Shown in pieces: positions 53,447-62,632 of a DNA stretch of 64,000 nt. The position numbers were made by a program, and so were the translations under genes. Source of the stretch: Saccharopolyspora shandongensis (GTDB taxonomy: Bacteria > Actinomycetota > Actinomycetes > Mycobacteriales > Pseudonocardiaceae); assembly GCF_900106995.1 (NCBI RefSeq), contig NZ_FNOK01000008.1:62001-126000 (forward strand). Direction: 5' to 3'. How positions within the stretch are numbered: position 1 is the stretch's first letter; every line of letters starts with the position of its first letter. Under the pieces are notes generated by a model. The model was not told where the DNA came from. It did not search any database and was given only the letters and a program-made list of their open reading frames with translations.

Positions 53447-54877
53447 TCACTTGCCGCGACCGGCCTGCGCGACGCGCATGATCCGTACCGAGAGCACCAC
53501 CAGGCTTCCGACGGCCGCAGTCGCCAGCAGCAGCATGAACGTCGGGTACAGGTACGGCACCTGGATCCAGGCGACGTCCCGGCCGCGGTAGAGCACGCTG
53601 ACGACCCGGTCGACGAACGCGAAGGCCAGCAGCGGAATCGCCAGCGGCAGCAAGCGGAGTGCGGCGCGAACCGCGCTCGCCCGCTTCGCCGCCCACCGCC
53701 GCGAACGCAGCACGCCACGGACCGCGAGCAGCGCGGCACCCGCGGTCAGCACCAGGAACACCACGTCGGCCACCACGAGCGGATCTTCGCGCACCGGCGA
53801 GGGGGCGCCCTCCACCAGGGCGATGAGCCGGTCCGCGATCGCCTTGGCATCTCCGTGGGCGAGCCCGGTGTTCGCCATGACCGCGATCCCGTACCCGGAG
53901 GCCGGTAGCAACGCCTGATAGGCGGTGGAGGTGAACAGGTCGCCGCTGTGCGCGATGACCGGCGCGCCGGAGCCGGTCGTGCCCACCGACCAGCCGAGGG
54001 CGTAGTCGCCGGAGACCTCCGACGACGGGGTGTGCGTGACGGCGATGGCCGAGGCCGTGGCGATGGCCACCCCGCCGGGCCCGCGGCCACCGTTGTTCTG
54101 CGCGATCAGCCATGCGGACATGTCGTGCGCTGAGCTGAGCACGCCGCCGGAGCCGTTGCCGAAGGCGCGCGGTTCGGGCACCGCGATGGCCGAGCCGAGC
54201 ACCTTCAGATGGCCGTACCCGCTCGACGGCAGCTCGTCGGCCGTGTCGATCGTGCGGCTGTCCGTCATGCCCAGCGGCGCGAAGACGTGCTCCTGGAGGT
54301 AGTCGTCGAAGGGCCGCCCGGCGACCACCTCGACCAGCCGGGCGGCGACCTGGAAGTTGGGATTGTGGTACTCCCACCGGGTTCCGGGCTCGGCCGCCAG
54401 TTCCGCCGAGTTCATCCCGGCCACCGCCGCGCGCAGCGAATCCGGTTGCGGCCGGCTGAAGGGCGGGTAGGTCGAGTCGGAGAGCCCCGAGGTCTGGTCC
54501 AGGAGCTGGCGCACGGTGATGCGGCTCGCGCGTGGATCGGCCGTGGTGAATTCCGGCAGGTAGCGGCGCACCGGCTCGTCGAGGTCCACCCGGCCCGCCT
54601 CCACCAGCTGAACCACGGCCAGCGCGGTGAACGACTTGCTCACCGAGGCCACGGCCATCGTCGTGTGCTCCGTGATCGGCTCGCCCGCCGGGGTGCGGCC
54701 GTACCCGGCGGCGCGCACGACTTCGTCGCCGCGGGTGACGGCGACCGCGGCGCCCGGCAGGCCGCTTTCGCGGAGGTATTCCTCGACGACGGAGTCGATG
54801 TCGGCGGCGCCGACCGGCGGCGCGAACGCGGCGGCGACGGCGAACGCGCCGGATGCGATGAGTGCTTTGATGATCAC
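53447..54877 (-). CDS. Exported CubicO-type serine hydrolase with C-terminal helices
   Basis: A 476-residue protein. Signal peptide (1-24), then a class C beta-lactamase-like domain with SVSK (78-81), the tyrosine motif EYHNPNF (about 170) and HSGD (about 310) as third motif. Three transmembrane helices follow (about 355-470), so the catalytic domain is anchored outside the cell. Such proteins are esterases or peptidases of the penicillin-binding fold. It is divergent from the kinase/regulator pair, with the symmetric site in between. Confidence 0.9.
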   Translation of the reverse strand: MIIKALIASGAFAVAAAFAPPVGAADIDSVVEEYLRESGLPGAAVAVTRGDEVVRAAGYGRTPAGEPITEHTTMAVASVSKSFTALAVVQLVEAGRVDLDEPVRRYLPEFTTADPRASRITVRQLLDQTSGLSDSTYPPFSRPQPDSLRAAVAGMNSAELAAEPGTRWEYHNPNFQVAARLVEVVAGRPFDDYLQEHVFAPLGMTDSRTIDTADELPSSGYGHLKVLGSAIAVPEPRAFGNGSGGVLSSAHDMSAWLIAQNNGGRGPGGVAIATASAIAVTHTPSSEVSGDYALGWSVGTTGSGAPVIAHSGDLFTSTAYQALLPASGYGIAVMANTGLAHGDAKAIADRLIALVEGAPSPVREDPLVVADVVFLVLTAGAALLAVRGVLRSRRWAAKRASAVRAALRLLPLAIPLLAFAFVDRVVSVLYRGRDVAWIQVPYLYPTFMLLLATAAVGSLVVLSVRIMRVAQAGRGK

Positions 54878-54908
54878 GCCGAGCAGTGTCGGCCGCGGGT
54901 CGCCGTGT

Positions 54909-54959
54909 CCACATCGGACCAGGGGCCGAATCGCGGGATCGGACCGTGGTCCGATGTGG
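54909..54959 (+). promoter_or_regulatory. Symmetric operator between hydrolase and kinase genes
   Basis: CCACATCGGACCA (54909-54921) is the exact reverse complement of 54947-54959. A third half-site (ATCGGACC, 54938-54945) pairs with GGTCCGAT (54948-54955) at a two-base spacing. The cluster stands in the 111-base divergent gap and is well placed to be bound by the response regulator encoded two genes on, controlling both sides. Confidence 0.65.
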
Positions 54960-54988
54960 GGCCGTTCTCCTGCGGATAGGGTCGTCGC

Positions 54989-56125
54989 GTGATCGCTCCT
55001 GGGACCGCCGGATCGCGACGACTGGTCGCGCTCGACGCCGTGGTGGCGGCTGCGCTCGTGCTGGTGGCGGCGCTGCGCGCGCCCGGCGCCGCGCCCTTCG
55101 AATGGGCGCTGGCGGTCGTGCTGTGCGCGCCGCTGGTGGTGCGCAGGCGCTGGCCGCGAGCGGTTCTCGGTGTCGTGCTCGTGGCGGGCATGGCCGCGAT
55201 CGCCACCGGCGCCGCGAGCGATGTTGTGGTCCTGGCGATCGCCTTCGCGCTCTACCCGGTCGGGCTGTCCAGCCCGGCGCTTCCCTCATGGCTGTCGCTG
55301 GTGATTTCGCTGGCCGGGGTGGCGATCGCCGGGCTGGCAATGATCCTGGTTCCGGGCCTGCCGCTCGTCGCGGTAGCGGAGAACGCGGAGTCCTTCGCGA
55401 CCACTCCGGTGGCCGTGTTCGGCTACAGCGCGGTCGTGCTGACCGGCACCTGGGTGCTCGCGCGGACGGTACGAGCGCGCCGAGGCCAAGCCGCCCAGCT
55501 CGCCGAGCTCCGCGCCCGGCAGGCGGCGGTCGAGGAACGGCTGCGCATCGCCAGGGACGTGCACGACGTGGTCGGGCACAACCTCAGCCTGATCGCGATG
55601 AAAGCGGCGGTCGCCAACCACCTGGTGGACAGCCATCCCGAAGAAGGCCGGGCCGCGCTCGCGACGATCGAGCGGGTCAGCCGCGGCGCGCTGGCCGACG
55701 TCCGCATCGTCCTCGGCGCCCTGCGCGACCCGGCCGAGGCGTCGCCGGATTCCGGATTCGACGGCCTGGTCGCCAACGTCCGGGCGGCCGGTGTCGAGGT
55801 CGAGCTCGACGAGTCCGGCCTGGCGGAGGTGCCGATGGCGGTGCGGGCGTCGGCGTACCGCATCGCGCAGGAAGCGCTCACGAACGTGCTTCGCCACGCC
55901 AGGGCGACCAGCTGCAAGCTCGGCCTCAGCACCGCGGCAGGTGTCCTGACCGTGTCAGTCGTCGACGACGGGAAACCGCCCGAGCGGCCGGGGCCGCCCG
56001 GGCAGGGCCTGCTGGGGATGCGCGAACGAGTCGCGTTGCACGGCGGGACGATCGACATCGGCCCCGAGCCCGGCGGCGGGTTCGCGGTGCGCGCCCGGCT
56101 CCCGTTCGAGGTGGCCGATGGGTGA
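54989..56125 (+). CDS. NarL-family sensor histidine kinase
   Basis: A 378-residue membrane kinase. Four to five N-terminal helices (about 12-155), a linker, HisKA_3 box RLRIARDVHDVVGHNLSL with H192, and a HATPase domain with EALTNVLRHA, VVDDGKPP and GLLGMRERV. The start is GTG 54989. Its end overlaps the regulator gene by eight bases. The nearby anchored serine hydrolase, transcribed away from it, is a likely target. Confidence 0.9.
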   Translation: MIAPGTAGSRRLVALDAVVAAALVLVAALRAPGAAPFEWALAVVLCAPLVVRRRWPRAVLGVVLVAGMAAIATGAASDVVVLAIAFALYPVGLSSPALPSWLSLVISLAGVAIAGLAMILVPGLPLVAVAENAESFATTPVAVFGYSAVVLTGTWVLARTVRARRGQAAQLAELRARQAAVEERLRIARDVHDVVGHNLSLIAMKAAVANHLVDSHPEEGRAALATIERVSRGALADVRIVLGALRDPAEASPDSGFDGLVANVRAAGVEVELDESGLAEVPMAVRASAYRIAQEALTNVLRHARATSCKLGLSTAAGVLTVSVVDDGKPPERPGPPGQGLLGMRERVALHGGTIDIGPEPGGGFAVRARLPFEVADG

Positions 56126-56780
56126 GCAGCTGCGAGTGCTCCTGGCCGACGACGAAGCGCTCTTCCGGAGCACCCTCCGCCTGCTGATCGACGCCACCCC
56201 GGGGATGGCCGTGGTGGGCGAGGCGGCCACCGGATCCGCCGCCGTGGAGCTGGCATCGGAGCGGGCGGCCGACGTCGTCGTGATGGACGTCCGGATGCCC
56301 GAGCTGGACGGGATCGACGCCACCGTGCGGATCACCACGCTGCCGCAGGCACCGAAAGTGCTGGTGCTCACCACGTTCGACCTCGACGACTACGTGTACC
56401 GGGCGCTGCACGCCGGCGCCGGCGGCTTCCTGCTCAAGGACATCCGGCCCAACCAGCTGCTCGACGCGATCCGGGTGATCGCCGCCGGGGAGGCGCTGCT
56501 CGCCCCGAGCGTCACCCGGCGGCTGATCGCCGAGTTCACCCGCGGGCCGGCATCGCAGGCCCGGCCCCGCCGCGAGCTCAGCGGGATCACGCAGCGGGAG
56601 GCGGAGGTGCTGGCGCTGATCACGAGCGGGCTGTCCAACACCGAGATCGAGCAGCACCTGCACCTCAGCCGCAGCACGGTCAAGACCCACATCGGACGGT
56701 TGATGACCAAGCTGGCCGCGCGCGACCGGGCCCAGCTGGTGATCGCCGGTTACGAGTCCGGCCTGGCCGACCGGCGCTGA
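56118..56780 (+). CDS. NarL/LuxR-type response regulator
   Basis: A 220-residue regulator, ATG 56118 inside the kinase gene. The receiver has LLADDEA, D57 in VVVMDVRMPE and LLKDIRP; the HTH is ITQREAEVLALITSGLSNTEIEQHL with LSRSTVKTHIGRLMTKLAARDR. It is the partner of the preceding kinase. Its 3' end overlaps the convergent MFS gene by 31 bases. Confidence 0.93.
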   Translation: MGEQLRVLLADDEALFRSTLRLLIDATPGMAVVGEAATGSAAVELASERAADVVVMDVRMPELDGIDATVRITTLPQAPKVLVLTTFDLDDYVYRALHAGAGGFLLKDIRPNQLLDAIRVIAAGEALLAPSVTRRLIAEFTRGPASQARPRRELSGITQREAEVLALITSGLSNTEIEQHLHLSRSTVKTHIGRLMTKLAARDRAQLVIAGYESGLADRR

Positions 56781-57982
56781 GCGGCCGTCCCCGGCCGCAG
56801 CAGGTGCGGAAGGGCCATCAGCACCGACGCCGCCGCAGCGGCGGTGGCCAGCACGAACGCGGACCGGGCGGAGGCCACGTCGAGCAGCGTCCCGGCCAGC
56901 GCCGAACCGATCGCGTTGCCGACGCCGAACGAGGTGATCATCCAGGCGTGCGCCTCGGTCAGCGTCCCGTCCGGCGCCATCCGGGCGATGAGCGCGAACG
57001 CCGACGCCAGCACGGCAGGAAGCGCGCACCCGCTGAGGAAGGCCAGCGGAAACATCAGCGCGATGCCGGGCGTGAGCACCAGCGGCAGGTAGCCCGCGGC
57101 GAGCAGCGCCAGCAGCACGAGCAGGCGGCGGTCTTCGCGGTGCGCCGCGCCCACGGCGGTGTACCCGATCCCGCCCGCCAGCGCTCCCGCCGCGTTCAGC
57201 GCGATCAACCAGCCCGCGTGGGCCTGACTTCCCGCCGCCTCGGCGTATCCGGTGATGCCGACGGTGAAAACACCGATCGTGGCCCCCACGCAGACCAGCA
57301 CCGCGAAGAGCCTGAGCACTCCCGCACCGCGCAGCGGCCCGGCCCAGTGGCGTTCCACCCGCGTGCCGCGCCACACCCGCGCCGGGCGGGCGGTCGCGAA
57401 CCAGGCGGCACCGAAGAAGCCCAGCACCGCAGCGGAAACCAGGCCCGCGGCGGGGCCCGCGACGGCGATCGCGCCGAGCACCACCAGCGGGCCGGTCACG
57501 AAGATCAGTTCTTGGGTCGCCGCGTCCAGGGAGAACGCGGCCCGGACGTTCCGCTCGCCGACCACCACGTGCTCCCACAGCACCCGCAGGCACGGTTCGA
57601 GCTGCGGTGTCGCCGCGCCGGCGACGACGGCCGCGATCGCGCCGACCGCCGGGCTGCGCACCGGATCCGCGAAGGCCAGCACCAGGAGCGCGGCGGCCGA
57701 CACCGACGCGCTCACCCACAGCGCCGGGGCCTGGCGCGTCCGGTCGATCAACCGGCCCATCACCGGCCCGCACACCGCGGCACTCGCCGCGTAGAGCGCG
57801 ATCAGGAAGCCCGCCAAGCGGTAGTCGCCGCCACCGTCGCGAACGGTGAGCAGGATCGCCAGCGGCGCCATGCCGGTCGGCAGCCGACCGATCAGCGACG
57901 CCGACAGCAGACGCGGAACGTGACGAGAGCGCAGCACCACGCCGACCGGAGTCCGGCCGCTCAACGTCTGATCGGCGTTCAC
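56750..57982 (-). CDS. MFS transporter
   Basis: A 410-residue membrane transporter with about 12 helices and the loop motif GRLIDRTRQAP between helices 2 and 3, typical of the major facilitator superfamily. GTG 57982 is the most probable start; the frame continues upstream but without membrane character. The transported compound is unknown. It converges on the response regulator gene, so it is unlikely to be in that operon. Confidence 0.85.
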   Translation of the reverse strand: MNADQTLSGRTPVGVVLRSRHVPRLLSASLIGRLPTGMAPLAILLTVRDGGGDYRLAGFLIALYAASAAVCGPVMGRLIDRTRQAPALWVSASVSAAALLVLAFADPVRSPAVGAIAAVVAGAATPQLEPCLRVLWEHVVVGERNVRAAFSLDAATQELIFVTGPLVVLGAIAVAGPAAGLVSAAVLGFFGAAWFATARPARVWRGTRVERHWAGPLRGAGVLRLFAVLVCVGATIGVFTVGITGYAEAAGSQAHAGWLIALNAAGALAGGIGYTAVGAAHREDRRLLVLLALLAAGYLPLVLTPGIALMFPLAFLSGCALPAVLASAFALIARMAPDGTLTEAHAWMITSFGVGNAIGSALAGTLLDVASARSAFVLATAAAAASVLMALPHLLRPGTAAQRRSARPDS

Positions 57983-58187
57983 AGCGCACCACCGGCCGGA
58001 ATCCCGAGCACGCCGCGCGACGAAGCCCCGACCGCCACGCCCCCGGCATCCGGCAGAAGTGCTCGCTTCAGCGACGCCCGCCTGCGGCCGCATCGGGTTC
58101 CCGACTCGTCCGCTGGACGGGTCGGTCCAGGCGAAGAAGAGGGGATCACCCGGGAACGGATACGGTCACCGCGCTCGGCCAGGAAAC

Positions 58188-59771
58188 TCATTCGACCACG
58201 TCGTCCTGTTCTCCAGTCACGATCTTCTTGATGTTCTCGTAGCTCGTGGTGCCCGCGTCGAGATAGGCCGAGTGTCCATTGGTCGGCTGGTTCTCGCCTT
58301 GGGCGTCGGTGGACAGCTCCGTCGCGCCGTCGAGCTCGCCGGTGCGGAACACGCTGCCCACGGCTTCGACGATGTCGTTGTTGAAGTCGGATTCGCCTTG
58401 CAGGGAGACGGTCGCGTCCGCACTGAGGGTATAGACCGAGTTCGCAGGCACCTTGAGCTCGGAGACGTGGTCCACGACGTGCCCGGGACTGCCGAACAGG
58501 ACGGTGTCGTCCACGCCGGTCCCCTCGTTCTTCAGCGCCTGCTCCGTGGTCACGGCCCCGTAGGAGTGGCCGAGCGCGGTCAAGTGCGGGTCGTGGTCCC
58601 GGGAAGCGTTGATGCCCTGGAAGAACCGGGCGAGGCCGGCGGCGCCCTCTTCCGCCTGGCCGTTGACGAGCGACTCCGGCATGTTCGGCGAGTCGTATCC
58701 GAGCCAGGTCACGCCGGCCACCGACTTGCCCTCGTCGTGCAGCCGGGTCATCTCGCCCTGCTTCAGCTCCAGGGTGCCGCCGACCGTCGAGTTCATCCCG
58801 GGGACCTGCACCGCGACGTGGTCGGCCGTGTCCACGTTTCCCGTGGCGACGGCGGCCTTCGGCCACTCCTTCGAGGCGTCCAGCAGCAGGAGCTGGCGGT
58901 CGCCCTGCGCGAGTTGCTTCTCGATCGCGTGGATCGCCGCCATCTTCTTCTCCGCGTCGGTGTAGACCCACGGCGTGGAGAGCTCGTCGGTGAAGGTGCC
59001 GTCGAGTTCCTCCTGCACCGAGGCGCGCAGCTTCTTGAGCAAGGCCCGGTTCGCCTGGTCGCGGACCGCGGCGGGCACTCCGTCGAGGTTGCCGATCCAG
59101 GCCGGGTGCTCCTTGAGCACGGCCTTCTTGTCCGCTTCCGACAGCGATTCCCACCACGCGGCGTTCGCCCCGGGCTTGCCCTCGGGCGGTTGCGTGAGCG
59201 CCAAACCGCCCGCCTTCGCTCCAGTCTCCGCGGCCTGCTTCAGCGTTCCGCCGGCCCGCAACTTGTCGCCTCGGGCGATGCTGAGCACCCTCGCGAGCCC
59301 GGCATCGATGATGCCTCCTCGCCGCACCAGTTCCCGGACCCGCTCGACCAGTTCGAGCTGCACCGCCCGGCGTTCCGCCTTGACCGCGTCGAGTTCACCG
59401 GCCGGCACGTTCCGCGGCGGATCGGTGTCTTCGACGGCGCCGCTGTCGGCGATGGTGAAGCCGTTGGACTTGGCCAGGTTCTCGGATTCCGTCAGGGATT
59501 TCCGCAGCGCCTCGACGGAATCGGCGGCGTCGGCGGCCGCCCTCTGGACAGCGGAGACCTCAGCAGTCAGCTGCCGCGCCGAGGCGGCGATCCTGGCGTG
59601 GGTGGGGGTCGCCGCATCCGCGGCCGCTCCTCGCCAGCTCGCCGGCGGCTTGCAGCCGGCGAGCTCGTCGTCGAGCGCGATCAGCTCGTCGCGGTGCTTG
59701 AGCAGCGTCCGCACCGCCTCGTCCAGCGCACCGGGTTCCCACTTCCGGATGGTGCCGATCGTGATGCTCAT
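58188..59771 (-). CDS. DUF1023 alpha/beta hydrolase with WXG-like N-terminus
   Basis: A 527-residue probable type VII substrate. Residues 1-110 are helical with a WXG-type turn (PPASWRGAAADAA, about 48), like a WXG domain. After a linker, the DUF1023 hydrolase domain has VQVPGMNST, TWLGYDSP and the nucleophile elbow GHSYGA (S403). It is a paralogue of the hydrolase at 30850-32100. ATG 59771 overlaps the stop of the WXG-like gene by four bases (ATGA), so the two are made together and probably form an exported pair. Its stop lies 200 bases from the MFS gene start. Confidence 0.88.
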   Translation of the reverse strand: MSITIGTIRKWEPGALDEAVRTLLKHRDELIALDDELAGCKPPASWRGAAADAATPTHARIAASARQLTAEVSAVQRAAADAADSVEALRKSLTESENLAKSNGFTIADSGAVEDTDPPRNVPAGELDAVKAERRAVQLELVERVRELVRRGGIIDAGLARVLSIARGDKLRAGGTLKQAAETGAKAGGLALTQPPEGKPGANAAWWESLSEADKKAVLKEHPAWIGNLDGVPAAVRDQANRALLKKLRASVQEELDGTFTDELSTPWVYTDAEKKMAAIHAIEKQLAQGDRQLLLLDASKEWPKAAVATGNVDTADHVAVQVPGMNSTVGGTLELKQGEMTRLHDEGKSVAGVTWLGYDSPNMPESLVNGQAEEGAAGLARFFQGINASRDHDPHLTALGHSYGAVTTEQALKNEGTGVDDTVLFGSPGHVVDHVSELKVPANSVYTLSADATVSLQGESDFNNDIVEAVGSVFRTGELDGATELSTDAQGENQPTNGHSAYLDAGTTSYENIKKIVTGEQDDVVE

Positions 59772-60082
59772 CGAAGACCTCCGAAGGCCGAAAGCCGGAT
59801 CGCGGTGAACTCCTCGGCGATGCTGTTGTCGCCCGCAAGGTATTGGGTGGCGCACGCGTCCAGGTTCTGCCCGTAGTCGCCGGTCGCCTTCGCCCACTGC
59901 TCAACCTCGGCATTCCAGTCCCCCGCCAGCGCCGCGGCCGCCGAGGACGCCGCTGCACCGGGCAATGCGCGGGCGATCTGCTCCGCGCCCGTCCGCAACG
60001 CGACTCCGCGCACCTGCTCCGCTGCTGAGCTCGCCTGCCCGGCCGCCTTCCGCAGCTCGTCCGGGCGGATCTTGAACGACAT
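59768..60082 (-). CDS. WXG-like ESX protein paired with a DUF1023 hydrolase
   Basis: A 104-residue helical-hairpin protein without signal peptide. It opens MSFKIRPDELRKAAGQASSAAEQV; the turn between helices contains LAGDWNAEVEQWA, a Trp-containing variant of WXG. GGAGGTG upstream of ATG 60082 is a strong ribosome site. Translational coupling to the hydrolase gene suggests a chaperone or co-secreted partner role, as for WXG pairs. No secretion machinery gene is adjacent; export would use the locus near 22-44 kb. Confidence 0.82.
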   Translation of the reverse strand: MSFKIRPDELRKAAGQASSAAEQVRGVALRTGAEQIARALPGAAASSAAAALAGDWNAEVEQWAKATGDYGQNLDACATQYLAGDNSIAEEFTAIRLSAFGGLR

Positions 60083-60190
60083 CGCCTGCACCTCCGTCAC
60101 GTTCGTGGTGGTCGTGCAGGTGAGACGGCGGGGCCGGGTCGTGCCGATCCGTCCGGTGGCGGCCATGTCCGCCACCGGACAGGCACCGAC

Positions 60191-61201
60191 TCACAGCCGG
60201 TCGAGTTCGGAACCGTCGAGCCAGCCGAGCTTGGCCGCGCGGAAGGCGAGCTGGATGCGGCCGGACACCCCGGCGACCTCGTAGAGGTCCGCGATCATCC
60301 GGCGCACCGTGCGGGTCGAAACGCTGAAGCGGCGCGCGATCGCCTCGTCCTTGCTGCCGTTGACGACCATCACCACCAGCTGGTGCTGGGCCGTCGTCAG
60401 CGGTCCGACGGCGCTCTCGGGTCCGGCCTCGCCGAGCGGCGCGGCCGCCCGCCAGCACCGGCCGAACAGGTCGGTGGCGGCGGCCACCGCGCCGGGAGTC
60501 CGCACCAGCATGCTCCCGCGGTCGTGGTCGGCGATGTCGAGGGCGGTCACCACGTACTCGTGGTCGACGACGATCGTCCAGACCGGCAGCGTCGGGCTCA
60601 TCCGGATCTCCACGCCGGCCTGCTGCATCCGCCGCGCGCCTTCGACCAGCGGCGTCAGGTAGTTGATGCTGTCCAGCATGATCACCCGCAGCCGGACGTC
60701 GCGTTCGGCCAGCGACACCGCCAGCTGCACGACCGGGCTGTAGTCCGTCGGATCCGGCACGCCGGGAGCCGGCCCGGACGCCGCCAGCACCAGCACGTCC
60801 TCGCGCGCGGTCGCCGCGATGCGCTCCAGGCAGCTGAAGGCCGCGGCGGGCCCGCGGTTGAGCTCGACCTCGGGCGAGCCCGCGGCGATTCCCTGCGGCT
60901 GCAGTGCGGAAAGTTCCTCCACCGTCGCCGAAGCCAGCTCGATTCGTTGTTCCTCGGCGCGCAGCGCCACCCGGGCGCGGGCGAGCAGCGGCCCGAAGGC
61001 GATGTTCGGGTGGACCGGGCGGATCGCGCCGGTCCCGTCGTCGTACTCCTCCACCAGCCCGCTCGCCCGGAGCTCGGCAAGCGCGGTGGCTACCTCCTCG
61101 GGCGCGAGGCCGAGTCGGACTCCAGCCTCGGCAACGGACCCGGTCAGCAGCAACCGGTAGATCTGCTCTCCCGGCTCGCTGATGCCCAGGCCCTGCAGCA
61201 C
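60191..61201 (-). CDS. TrmB/LuxR-type transcriptional regulator
   Basis: A 336-residue DNA-binding protein with three parts: an N-terminal winged HTH of TrmB type (EQIYRLLLTGSVAEAGVRLGLAPEEVATALAEL, about 12-45), a central phospholipase-D-like TrmB effector region (about 110-260), and a C-terminal LuxR HTH (GSKDEAIARRFSVSTRTVRRMI). The start is GTG 61201. It is encoded just upstream of the WXG/hydrolase pair on the same strand, 108 bases away, and may control it. Confidence 0.82.
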   Translation of the reverse strand: MLQGLGISEPGEQIYRLLLTGSVAEAGVRLGLAPEEVATALAELRASGLVEEYDDGTGAIRPVHPNIAFGPLLARARVALRAEEQRIELASATVEELSALQPQGIAAGSPEVELNRGPAAAFSCLERIAATAREDVLVLAASGPAPGVPDPTDYSPVVQLAVSLAERDVRLRVIMLDSINYLTPLVEGARRMQQAGVEIRMSPTLPVWTIVVDHEYVVTALDIADHDRGSMLVRTPGAVAAATDLFGRCWRAAAPLGEAGPESAVGPLTTAQHQLVVMVVNGSKDEAIARRFSVSTRTVRRMIADLYEVAGVSGRIQLAFRAAKLGWLDGSELDRL

Positions 61202-61393
61202 AAGAGTCCCCAGTCGTCGCCCCGCCCCAGAACAAGATCGGGATCATACCGGCAGGCCGCGAACCTCCACGGGGACGCCGCGGTTCGCCCGTTCGCAGGT
61301 ACTATGTCACCTATCATAAATTACCGAACGGAAGTTTCTTCGGGTCCGCGGGAGGCGATGCGGCATGGTCGGCAGCTCATCGGCCGCGACCTC

Positions 61394-62002
61394 ATGAGCC
61401 CGCGCAGGAGCGACAGCCGCGAGCGGATGCTCACCAGCACCGAGGCGCTGTTGCGGGAGCACGGGGCCACCGCCACGACCATCGACCGGGTCCTCGCGCA
61501 CAGCGGCGCCCCTCGCGGCTCCGTCTACCACCACTTCCCCGGCGGGCGGACGCAGCTCGTCGACGAGGCGGTGACGCTCGCCGGCGAGTCCATCACCGGC
61601 CTGATCGAGACCGCCGCGCAGGCCGACGATCCCGTGGTGGTCATCGACGCCTTCTTCGCGCTGTGGCGCGACCGGATCGTGGCCAGCGACTTCCGGGCCG
61701 GCTGCCCGATCGTGGCGGTGGCCGTGGAGACCAACGACGACGCGCCGCAGCTCGCGCGCTCGGCGGGCGCGGTCTTCGCCCGCTGGCAGGACGCGCTCGC
61801 CGCCTTGTTCCATCGGCACGGCCTGCCCGACGAACGCGGGAAGCGGCTGGCCGCCTTCGTCATCGCCGCCGCCGAAGGCGCGATGGTCATGTGCAAGGCC
61901 GAGCAGAGCGCCGCGCCGATGGAAGCGGCCGCGGTCGAGATCCACGAACTGCTGGCCCGCACCCTGCAAGAGACCACCGGCCGGCCCCGAGGAACGGCCT
62001 GA
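61394..62002 (+). CDS. TetR-family regulator
   Basis: A 202-residue repressor. HTH: SRERMLTSTEALLREHGATATTIDRVLAHSGAPRGSVYHHFPGG; the C-terminal domain has the GCPIVAVAVE segment of the LmrA/YxaF subgroup, which responds to aromatic or flavonoid-like compounds. ATG 61394 is preferred to ATG 61358, whose GGAGG is too close. It is followed on the same strand by a decayed thioesterase gene, so its original target or partner may be lost. The upstream region (61290-61330) is AT-rich and carries its promoter. Confidence 0.88.
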   Translation: MSPRRSDSRERMLTSTEALLREHGATATTIDRVLAHSGAPRGSVYHHFPGGRTQLVDEAVTLAGESITGLIETAAQADDPVVVIDAFFALWRDRIVASDFRAGCPIVAVAVETNDDAPQLARSAGAVFARWQDALAALFHRHGLPDERGKRLAAFVIAAAEGAMVMCKAEQSAAPMEAAAVEIHELLARTLQETTGRPRGTA

Positions 62003-62028
62003 TCATCAGCAACAGCAAGGAGTTTCCC

Positions 62029-62146
62029 GTGTCCACCGCAGACCTCGCCGCAGCACGGCGACGGCCGAGGGAAAAGTGCTTGACGAGCAGGGAAGCTGAT
62101 GGCGCACGCCACGACGACCTGCCTGATCCGCCAGCCCGCCGGCTGA
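62029..62146 (+). pseudogene. PaaI-type hotdog thioesterase remnant
   Basis: AAGGAG and GTG 62029 open a frame starting MSTADLAAARR. Shortly after, a different frame shows TAEGKVLDEQG and, after a lost base near 62090, GKLMAHATTTCLIRQPAG followed by TGA 62144-62146. The latter two blocks are the C-terminal strands of PaaI-like thioesterases. Most of the central hotdog fold is deleted and a frameshift separates what remains. The gene is inactive and very reduced. Confidence 0.6.
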
Positions 62147-62632
62147 CCGCCCGGGTCCGGTGTGGATTCCATGGCCATTGCCCTGGCGGAAGGTGAACTG
62201 TTCGTGCTCGATTTCTCCGTCCACGCAGGGCGATCCTGAAGCGCTGTCGCAGCGGTCCGAAGAGGACTCCGCAAATTCCGCTGCCAGCACGTCGAGTGGC
62301 CGCCTTGACTGATCGCCCTGGCCACCGGTTCCGTTGTGGGTAATTCTGCCTACACCGCAAGGATTCCGGGTGGCCGAATGGCCCAGATCACCACCGCCGA
62401 GTGCGACCGAGCGTCGGAATTGTCGGCGGCGGGTGATATATCTAAACCACGCGAGGCCGCCGGGGATGCGAAGCGGCCCAGCGCATCGGCTTTCCCTCCT
62501 GCCAACGGGACTCGCCCGCGATCAGGGTTGCGCAAGCGCCCTGATCGCGACCTCCGGCACGGCCCCGCCGCCCACCACGCGGCCCGAACCCGCGCCCCCG
62601 CCAGCGGGCGCACCGCGAAAGGAAGTTCCGCC
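62147..62632 (+). other. Intergenic region upstream of the HSP90-family gene
   Basis: About 490 bases without a clear gene. The first 90 bases may be more debris of the thioesterase (a frame MAIALAEGELFVLDFS from 62170). An AT-richer patch at 62330-62450 (GTGATATATCTAAACC near 62435) is the likeliest promoter. A perfect inverted repeat follows at 62517-62549. Confidence 0.5.
62517..62549 (+). promoter_or_regulatory. Inverted repeat before the HSP90-family gene
   Basis: CGCGATCAGGG (62517-62527) and its exact reverse complement (62539-62549) enclose 11 bases, 84 bases before the start codon. It could be an operator or a 5'-leader hairpin. It does not match CIRCE or HAIR heat-shock operators. 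Confidence 0.45.
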
